The notes beneath the pieces are model-generated. The model was not told the origin of the DNA. It was given only the letters and a program-made list of their open reading frames with translations, and made no database searches. The translations under genes were made by a program, and so were the position numbers. Positions 55,653-64,000 of a stretch of DNA of 64,000 nt are shown here, one piece after another. Source of the stretch: Absidia repens (lineage: Eukaryota > Mucoromycota > Mucoromycetes > Mucorales > Cunninghamellaceae); NCBI GenBank assembly GCA_002105175.1, contig MCGE01000028.1:124001-188000 (forward strand). The letters run 5' to 3'. Position 1 is the first letter of the stretch. The number at the start of each line of letters is the position of its first letter.

Positions 55653-58600
55653 TATACTGAATGGATATCATTATATTATGTTGATAGGTGCGAGACAACG
55701 GCGATGGTATTGCTTTACACAATCGCTGCAACATGGCGAGACAACATTACACTTCAAAGCTCTCTACGTTTGCCGATTTGGAACGAGTGGAAACGTATGG
55801 ATTCAGAGGCGAGGCTCTCAGTGCCCTTTGTGAAATATCTGGAGAAGTCTTCATCACCACAAAAACGAAGCAGGATGTTGTGGCCACTTGTTACAAGCTC
55901 GATCGTAATGGCAACATACTAAGGTAAGAGTATCCTTGATCAAACCTCTTCTTCGTTTGATATTGATATCAATACTGACGTTCTGTTTTATCATTGTATT
56001 TTAAAAATAGTGAAAATGCTTCTGGATCCATTTCACAAACCGGAACGGTGATCTCCGTTTATCAACCATTTGCCCACTTGCCTGTGCGAAGACAGGTACC
56101 TATTTCCTCTTTATCATGCTATATGAATCATCTGTACTGATTCGCTGATTCTTTACTTTTTTTTTTTTTTTTTTTTTAATGTCTATGGGGACGATTATGT
56201 CGAACGTTAATAGGTTGCAGAAAAAACCAAAGTCAACTCTCTCAAACGAATCCACGATTTGATGATCAAGTATGGCTTATCTCATCCTTTTGCCCGATTA
56301 TCTTTAAATCAACAGCAGAACACTCTTGGAAAAGCCAAAACTCAATCTGTGTGGATCAAACCTAGTACCGATAGTCTGACGGAAGGTGTCCGTATCTTAT
56401 ACAGCGCTGCTTTGGCTTCAATGGTGGAAGAATGCTCTTTTGAAGAAACTTTTGATCAACAAGTGGATTTGAGTGCCAAGTCAACACCCAGCCCTATAAA
56501 ATTACATTGCCTATTGCCATCCAGATATTCTGGTGAGTTGGAAAAACAATACAATGTTATGGGTATTGATTTGTTAATGTGTCTTTTACTTTTATTTTTA
56601 TTTTTTGTGCTAGATCCATCTCAAATTTTTAAGGGGGAACGCGTTTTTATCTATGTTGACAAGCGGCCGATCAATTATGCCAAATCAGATCTTAAAGAAT
56701 TGGTATCCATGGTCAGACAACGATATAAAAAGGCTTTAGGTCTGGAAGGTAAGCAATATATTATATTTGGTTTCATTTTACATAATTCACTGACTTTTTT
56801 TTTATAGATGATTCTAAAAAAATTCCATTCATGTATATCGACATTCAATCCAGTTTTGGTGGTTACGATGGTAAGAAAGCGTTCATTAAATTATTCTAAA
56901 AGATGCATATCTATAAAATAATGCTTACGATATTTTTATATAGTCAATATAGAGCCTGACAAAAGTGTGGTGATGTTTGTTGGAAAAGATCGTCTTATGA
57001 ATGTCATGCAAGAGCTTTTAGATCAAATCTATGGAAGCTTCTTCAACAACAATTCCTTACCGTCTACTGTAGAAGAGTAAGTTTATATGAACATTCTATA
57101 TGTTTATCATTTATTCTAACCCCTACAAATCGGTTTGTTATTAGCCACTCGTCCATAAACAATCATACCATACAAGAAGTGCCCTGTCATTCTCCTGAAC
57201 TTGCTTCTACGAACTCTCATGAGTCACTGCATTTACAACCATTTGAAGCCATTTCTGGTGTGCACAACGACTCCCATATCCAATACGGACTTGATGCAAT
57301 GGGTAACGACTTATACGAGCCTGCTACACCCAGACCACCTTTACTCAATGATTGGCTAAAACAACATTCACTCACTGATGACACTCACAAAAGACAGACA
57401 GATGCAAGTCAATCGTCGAGAATGCCTATGGGAATCTCCAACACTCAAAATCAACTACCTGCTGCTACCAAAAGTGCAACTTCGGATTGGCAAATCGACA
57501 AAGAACTGGACACAGTCACTACACCAACCTCTTCACCAGCCTCTTCACCAACACAAATACAACACGTTTCGCGCCATTCCGATGACGATCATGCGGCACA
57601 ACTATCAAATTGGTTTAATCAGTTTCGTAGACCAAGCAATAGTAACAACACTATCACAAAACGACGATCAACAGATTCTCATCATTTATCATCAATACCA
57701 TCACAAACGAAACGCCCAAGACTTCAACTTAGTTTGCCTTTTAATCAAACTCATTCAGCATCCACGGTGTCACCTATTTTATGGAACACTGATTCTTCTG
57801 TTCCCGTCACCTCAGTTCAGCAACCACCCGACATCACAACTGCTAGCCTATCTCCTCCCTCAACTGCAATAACATCACCCGATACAGACCTCCACAGCAC
57901 CAATAATGCAATATTACGACCAACTATACCATCTATGATTCCACTTTCCTCGACCCAGCACCACGATATAGTCGATGAACAGCCTTCTCAAGCGCGCAGC
58001 ATTTTGACCAATTCATCGGCGACCAGGCGACGTGACATCACTGCTCTCTTCAATAAGCTTCCAGAATCGTCATATACACAGGAAAAGGAACCCATCATTA
58101 AATTGACGTCTACAATCAACGAAACCACAACACTTGAATCACCAGAAACAATGGCTGATTTGGCAACCAGCTACAAGCTTTACCGCCAACGATATGCTCA
58201 GTTACATCGGAAACCCGTGGAGGAATATCATCAGCAAGTGGTGTCATTCCAATCAACAATGAAGAAAGAGCAACAGAAACAATCATCATGGAACTCATTT
58301 TTGTTTGAAAACAAAACGAATCATGGAATGGTCATCTTCACCAAAGGTGCTTACACTGATATTGGCTGGCTTGAAAATTGCGTGGCTGTCATGAACATAA
58401 GCATGCAAGTATTGAAATTTTTTTTTTTTTTTTTGTTTGTCAACATGGGGAAGGGGTTGATCTTTGATCTGATGGTTTTTCGTTATTATTATTTTTTAGA
58501 CTACAGCAACGGTACAAATTCCAAATGCTAATGGACGAATATGAATTGAAATGCGGAAAACCACTGACGGTGCCGGTGCAAATAAAAATCAGGTAGTTTT

Positions 58601-59270
58601 GAATAATTTTAACCAAATAGGCAAGGCAAAATCAAGTGATATATGAATCTTTCTAACTTTTTTTTTTTTTTTTGGATATAGTGGTGGTAGCCCATTATAT
58701 GGTACAATAATATCCTTGGATAAAAAGGAAGAATGTGTAGCCGATGATGATCACGGATTTACCGAACAGACGTATTCTTCGATCATCGACAAGAGGATCA
58801 CAGCAAATGGATTCCGGGTGCGTTGGCGAAAAGGTAAGCTTTTAAATGAAAAAAATAAAATGTAAACAATCCAGTTACTGATACCGTTTTTCCCGCCTTC
58901 TTTAGAACCCTACGCGCAGGAATTGGTGGTCCAATTTACTGCCATTTCTGATATTAGTGGATATGGACCGGCCGATTTTAACCAAATTCTGGAACATATT
59001 AATCGCAGCATACAGCAACAAAAAAAGCAACCTCTAGTAGTACGAAATGACGATACTGTTAGGAAAAGTGTGGCTCCTCTGAAAAAAATTCGACCTACAA
59101 AAGTGGTGGACTACTTTGCAAGCATGGTAAAAGATATGCCAGGCTCCACATTAACAAAATCTTCTGAAAGCGACTGGGAATGCATGCTGGCCTCCCTGGA
59201 TGAAGAAACCCAGTATCACTTTACCAATGGCAAGGTTAATCAACCATCACCGGTGCACTACTTAGTGTAG
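55388..59270 (+). CDS. MLH2: DNA mismatch repair MutL homologue, PMS1(human)/MLH2(yeast) type
   Basis: Twelve exons (55388-55485, 55544-55613, 55688-55923, 56011-56095, 56214-56532, 56614-56748, 56808-56870, 56944-57076, 57145-58404, 58500-58592, 58682-58833, 58906-59270) give 1002 aa. The GHKL ATPase motifs are present: ELLENSLDA (31-39), VRDNGDGI (57-64) and ETYGFRGEALSALCE (~91-105). The transducer has FIYVDKRPINYAKSDL. A Ser/Thr/Pro-rich linker runs from about 380 to 800, then a C-terminal domain with FTKGAYTDIGWLEN. I find no DQHAxxE endonuclease motif, as in MLH2/PMS1 and unlike yeast Pms1/human PMS2. These partners of MLH1 modulate repair and meiotic gene-conversion tracts. Intron 9 needs a GC donor (AT|GCAAGT) to stay in frame. 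Intron 2 holds a (TA)n run (55621-55647). Confidence 0.9.
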
Positions 59271-60356
59271 ACCTATGTATTGTAGTTAGGATTTCCGGAT
59301 ATATATATATATATGTATTTTTTTTTTTTTTTTTTTTTTGCTCAAACCCTCTGACCATCACTATATTCCACTCGTATGTAGCTTTCTATTTACGATGTAT
59401 ATTATTTTTATTTTTTGCATATAATAAACTGTTGAAATGAACCGTTTTAAAAAAAAGGATCTTGTTTTTTTCAGGGTGTGTGTCATAGAGTTTGAGAAGA
59501 ATCATAAGGATGTTCGTTTATGGGTGGGAATCTGGTTTTTTTCTTTCTTTTTTTTTTTTTTTTGTGGTATCATATAGACTTTACATTCGTCATGGTATCC
59601 TAAAATAGAATATCATAATATAGTAGAGATTTCTGGGACTGCGATGTGAAAAAGGTATATTTTATATCATACCTAGTCACTTTTGAAGGCGAGGTGTTTT
59701 ATATCACCTAAAAAAATTGCATTGAGACATTATAAATTATTGAAGGTGTTCATTAAATGCATATCAAGTATTTTTTATTGTCGACGATTTTTATAGTAGA
59801 TTATACATATGTAACGTAAAGGAAACAAAGAGAGTATGAAAGTCTACGACGAGCGGCAAACTATTCCGCGGTAAATAGGAGGCAAATGAACTACTATGCA
59901 GGACACTGTAGGGGGAGGGAGGGAGCTATTCCACGGTGGGTGATAAAGCTGCTCTGCTGTACAGTACAGCGAGGGAGGGATACAAAGGCTTAGTGATGGT
60001 TTCTTCATGAGAAGGAGACATCATTATGCAGATAAAGAATGGTAGATATTACATCCAGGAGACAGAGAACCATTATGCCGCGGCTTTTGAGTTACATTGA
60101 TGACTGAAAAGTGAAAAAAAGACGTAGTTACCGTGCTCCCAATGTTGAACGGCGGGGCTACTTCAAAATGAAGGTAAAGCGAAGAGGGACCACCATGCCG
60201 CTACTGTTAAATAATTGTGGTTTCTGTTATGAGAACATAATTATTGTATTGGTGATATTATGTTGTAAAAAAAGAGGAGAAGCAAAGAAAGGTATTCCTT
60301 TTTTTTATCCGTCCAAGGTGGAAATATCCTCAATGAGAGAACTCGCGAGATATTTT
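59271..60356. other. Gene-free stretch downstream of the MutL gene
   Basis: It contains a TATATATAT plus T22 tract (59301-59339), AATAAA near 59424 and two imperfect repeats of an ACTATTCCGCGGT/GCTATTCCACGGT motif at 59858 and 59928. No gene was recognised. Confidence 0.5.
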
Positions 60357-60760
60357 AAATGCCGCCCACGTGAAATATTTATTTTCTCTCTTCCGCCTTT
60401 ATTGTTTCGGCTCTTTCTTTTTGACTACTTTTTTTTTCTTCACCACTCGACTTCTATAGGGCTATGTTGGATTTGGGATCGTATAAAGGATAGTTTAGAA
60501 GGGGTTTCAGCTCAGGGATTACAAGATGTATGGGGAAACACTTCCATTTTGGGTTCAGGATTTGAGAAACACCATTCGTTGGCATTCCGAGCCTTCATTA
60601 GCTTAGTTTAGTGTTAGTTTGTCCATAGTTTGTGTCTATATCTAAATAAAATATGCCTCTTTTTATCTGCTTTATTTAAAAATGTCCATTAGTCTCTCAT
60701 GTCTTGTACAATGGGTAGATACCTTTTACATGATGATATATGAAATCTACCTCAAGCTTT
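60357..60760 (+). repeat. Partial copy of the foldback element arm
   Basis: Begins AAATGCCGCCCACGTG, continues with a TC-rich tract, ATGTATGGGGAAACACTTCC, TTAGTTTGTCCATAGTTTG and AATAAAATATGCCTC, all in the order of the left arm at 16680-17425. The inner part fades after about 60760. A frame from 60111 that runs into this repeat is not a gene. Confidence 0.6.
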
Positions 60761-62340
60761 GAGCAGCAGATCTCTTGTTACCATTATTGTTTCAACTTAA
60801 TGTTGACCATGACTTAAATCAGTCACCTTGACCCGTCTACACTGGGACCACACCTCATACAATTTAATGAATCCCAATATCAGAAGCCATTTTGCTTCTC
60901 ACTTCCACATTTTACTTGATTCGTCTTTCGCTACTTTATTTATGGTTAGCTTTATGCCTCAATCCTTCTTTACATATTTTGTTATCCCACCTGTTTGTCT
61001 ATTATTCTTGAATCCTCTTGTACTTTTTGATCCATACTGTAACAATTATTCTTATGTTCCATGATATTTTATGGCTCACATAGTTTTTTTTTTTTTTTTT
61101 TTTTTCTAGTGTAGTTATAATTGTCTTGTCTCAGTTAAAGATATTAGCATAAATTCTCGTTCGATTGCTTTTAACAGGCGCTATATATATTATTACAAGT
61201 CAATCAATAAAATACCAATATCTCCTTCACTCTTTGACTATCTCTTCATGTTTCTTTGCATGCAGTAAACCGGACTCTATCTCACATATCTACTCCGACT
61301 TTGCCTCCTTGAATACCGCGACATCGGCAGCCAACTTAATCTATCAATTCAATTGCCACATCATTAAATCTTCCCTCAGCACTTTTATGTGGTAACTTAT
61401 GACTAGACAATGACGAAGGTGAATTTGGACAGCTTTTTAGAAAATGTAGAGTCTCCTTCCGTCAAAATGCAAATGGATTGATATGTTGAGTGTTGTTTGA
61501 TGACATGCATTGTGCCATTCAAGTACTGCAAATATTATGTGGCAAAGATACTTTTCATGATTTTCACGATCCAATCAAAGATGGTACTGCAGTTCTTTGG
61601 TAAGTATGATATGTGGGGTGAATTAGTTGGCTGGGGAAACACAATAGCCGATTAAAATGCGGGTTTTTAAAAAAAGTGGTGTGCATCGTGCGCTAATCTT
61701 TCTATTCTTTTTTTTTTTTTTTATTTTTATCTATCTGTGCTATATAGAAAGTGTATGAAGAAATTCAATTTGTAACGGGAGATGCAATATGAAAAACAAC
61801 CATCTATTCTGTCCTCCTGCACTGACACCTTATTGCGGTGATACATTATCTTTTGGATCCCTGTGGTTATCATTTAGTGTGCTTCCTTTATTTCACATTT
61901 GACGATCTTCCATTCATGCCCTTCTTTCATCTATGCATACTACAAACTACATATTATTCACAATAAAATTAATTAAACATTCATCAATGATCTCTTGTGT
62001 ATATGCGCGTATTTTTTGACAAAAGTTTAGATACCAAATAAGCTTTTTTTTCATATGACAGCTGTCTTTTTAAAATTATTTGTTGGGTTATGGTGACTGG
62101 CGGGCGTGATGGACATGGGGACGGATAACAATACAGAATGTTTTTTTAAAGTTTACATATTTTAGTCCAATCAGAGGACGTCTAAAATAACACCCCGCTT
62201 TTATATAATCTCTGATTTTTTGGATTTTGGATTAATATCTCTCTTCTCTCTAACTTCTACACTTTTTTTACCAACCCTTTCTTTATTTAGGCGCGCATCT
62301 ATTCTAGAACGCTCCTAATTTTTGATCGATTAAAAAAACG
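60761..62340. promoter_or_regulatory. Intergenic stretch ending in the INO1 promoter
   Basis: 60761-61700 has T runs and coding-like fragments (about 61508-61602 reads CAIQVLQILCGKDTFHDF and on to GTAVLW) but no closable gene. Near INO1 there is a CCAAT box (62167-62171), a TTTTATATAATC sequence (62199-62210) likely acting as TATA element, and a T8-CATATG site (62043-62056) faintly like the inositol/choline-responsive element of yeasts; the last is weak. Confidence 0.4.
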
Positions 62341-62404
62341 GTAAGTACTTTGAAAGTGTATGTATTGTCACATACTTCGACTAAACTTTTTTTTTTTTAT
62401 ACAG
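62341..62404 (+). other. Probable 5' UTR intron of INO1
   Basis: GTAAGTACTT at 62341 and TTTTTTATACAG ending at 62404 frame a 64-nt intron located 125 bp before the INO1 start. Size and signals match the coding introns in the window. Confidence 0.6.
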
Positions 62405-62529
62405 TTTGCAAACTTACTTTCATCAGATCACAACCCATACAGAGGATCTAAACGGTGCAGTGATCGACCCAAAAAAGAATTCTAATCTCTTTATCAAACA
62501 ACAACCTCAAGTAAAAACTATTATATACA

Positions 62530-64000
62530 ATGGCTCCTCCTCACGCTACCGATTTCTCTGCTCCTTTGGATTCTTCTGCTCCTGCGGCTCCTCTGTTCAA
62601 GGTTAACTCCCCCAATGTTGAATACACTGACTCTCACATCTTGTCCAAGTACACCTACTCTAACACTGTGGTTAACAAACAAGCTGATGGCTCCATGATT
62701 GTTGAACCTGTTGAACAACAATATCAATTCAAGACTGAACGCACCGTCCCTCGTGTTGGGTAAGAACAAAGCAATATGATACATGAATGCAGTTTTTGAA
62801 ACTTGAACTGACATGGGTTTTTTTCAATATTTCTTAGTTTGATGATGGTTGGCCTTGGTGGTAACAATGGTACAACTTTGACTGCTTCCATTTATGCCAA
62901 CAAGAACAATTTGAACTGGCGTACCAAGTCCGGTGTTCATCAACCTAACTACTGGGGTTCCGTAACTCAAGCTTCTACTGTCCGACTTGGTGTGGATAGC
63001 AAGGGTAATGATGTCTACGTGCCTTTATCTGAAATGATGCCCATGGTTAACCCCTCTGATTTGGTTATTGGCGGTTGGGATATCTCCAGCAAGAACATGG
63101 CTGAAAGTATGGAACGTGCTCAAGTTTTGGAATACGATCTTCAACGTCAAGTCCGCGATGAAATGGCCAAAATTACTCCTTTGCCCTCTATCTACTATCC
63201 TGACTTTATTGCTGCCAATCAATTCGACCGTGCTGACAATTTGATTCCCGGTACTGATAAGCGTGCTCATGTTGAACATATTCGTAAGGATATTCGTGAC
63301 TTCAAGGCTGCCAATGGTTTGGACAAGGTCGTGGTGGTATGGACTGCCAACACTGAACGCTATGCTGAATTGATTGACGGCGTGAACGACACTGCTGATA
63401 ACTTTTTGGCTTCCGTGGCTTCCTCTCATGACGAAGTGGCTCCCTCTTCCATCTTTGCTTTGGCTTGTATTGAAGAAGGTGTTCCTTTCATCAATGGCTC
63501 CCCTCAAAACACTTTTGTGCCAGGCCTTATCGAATTGGCTGAACGTGAACGTGCTTTTATTGGTGGCGATGACTTCAAATCTGGTCAAACCAAGTTCAAG
63601 TCTGCCATTGTGGATTTCTTGGTCAATGCTGGTATCAAGCCTGTCGCTATTACTTCTTACAACCACTTGGGAAACAATGACGGAAAGAATTTGTCTTCTC
63701 ATAAGCAATTCCGATCCAAGGAAATCTCAAAGTCTACTGTGGTGGATGATATGGTCGCTGCCAACGATATCTTGTACAAACCTGGTGAACATCCTGATCA
63801 CACCGTGGTTATCAAGTACGTCCCCTCTGTTGGTGACTCCAAGCGTGCTTTGGATGAATACGAATGCGATATCTTCATGGGTGGTCGTCAATCTATCTCT
63901 GTCTACAATGTGTGCGAAGACTCTTTCTTGGCGTCGCCTTTGATCATTGACTTGGTCGTGATGGCTGAATTGATGACTCGTATTCAATACAAGACTGCTG
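62530..64000 (+). CDS. INO1: Inositol-3-phosphate synthase (partial, runs off the window)
   Basis: Exon 1 (62530-62759) and exon 2 (62838 onward) encode the first 464 or so residues of a family of about 510-530 aa; the C-terminus lies beyond base 64000. Visible marks are the NAD-binding [18 protein letters not shown] (~78-95), [37 protein letters not shown], a [13 protein letters not shown] segment, the catalytic SGQTKFKSA and [15 protein letters not shown]. The enzyme converts glucose-6-phosphate to inositol-3-phosphate with bound NAD in the cytosol, the rate-limiting step of inositol synthesis. Codon use is strongly biased to C/T-ending codons, typical of a highly expressed gene. A 5' UTR intron and CCAAT/TATA boxes precede it. 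Confidence 0.98.

Noticed and set aside
60111..60611. 166-aa plus-strand frame
   Set aside because: Spans non-coding sequence and a partial foldback arm; the same arm in other copies has no such frame.

Overview
The window looks like nuclear DNA of an early-diverging filamentous fungus, most likely Mucoromycota (Mucorales-like). Non-coding DNA is AT-rich with many long T/A runs. Genes have many short introns (about 50-90 nt) with GTAAGT-type donors. A secreted RNase T2 of the Rhizopus RNase Rh type and several conserved fungal proteins are present. No prokaryotic operons, CRISPR arrays or rRNA genes were seen. The assignment is an inference from gene content and style; I could not run a database search.

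Layout. 1-4.6 kb is repeat-rich: a tRNA-Ala(CGC), a truncated LTR, a solo LTR with a CTAG target duplication, a partial inverted-repeat element and a hexanucleotide array. 4.7-15.6 kb holds minus-strand genes (a secreted unknown protein, SPT6 rebuilt as 10 exons/1504 aa, a Ser-rich small protein, a Cys-tailed membrane protein) and one small plus-strand spliced gene. 16.7-18.9 kb is a 2.25-kb foldback element with two nearly identical arms of about 735 bp. 20.7-22.4 kb is an inositol-pentakisphosphate 2-kinase (IPK1). 24.7-26.8 kb is a PHX1/HOY1-like homeodomain factor, followed by an 8-bp minisatellite. 27.5-32.7 kb is a 14-exon ROM2-like Rho1 GEF. 35.3-39.4 kb has SPT2 and, convergently, CDP-diacylglycerol synthase.

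40.1-43.9 kb encodes a 1205-aa Eco57I/type IIG-like adenine-N6 DNA methyltransferase with a TaqI-like C-terminal specificity region. This is the most unusual gene here. 44.6-46 kb has more element remnants, 47.2-48.4 kb an F-box-like gene, and 48.6-50.1 kb a clearly broken RNA polymerase I subunit gene (RPA49-like: two nonsense codons and about four frameshifts). 50.4-52.1 kb is a dysferlin-domain peroxin of the Pex28-32 group. 53.3-55.3 kb has an unknown small protein and a secreted RNase T2. 55.4-59.3 kb is a 12-exon MutL homologue of the PMS1(human)/MLH2(yeast) type. 60.4-60.8 kb is another inverted-repeat fragment. The window ends inside INO1 (inositol-3-phosphate synthase).

How the genes relate. 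They do not form a cluster in one pathway, but themes recur: chromatin and transcription elongation (SPT6, SPT2, the broken Pol I subunit), DNA modification and repair (adenine methyltransferase, MutL homologue), and inositol/phospholipid metabolism with cell-wall signalling (INO1, IPK1, CDS1, Rho1 GEF). Exon models were built by hand from GT/GC-AG signals; total lengths divide by three and phases match in every multi-exon model given with exon coordinates.
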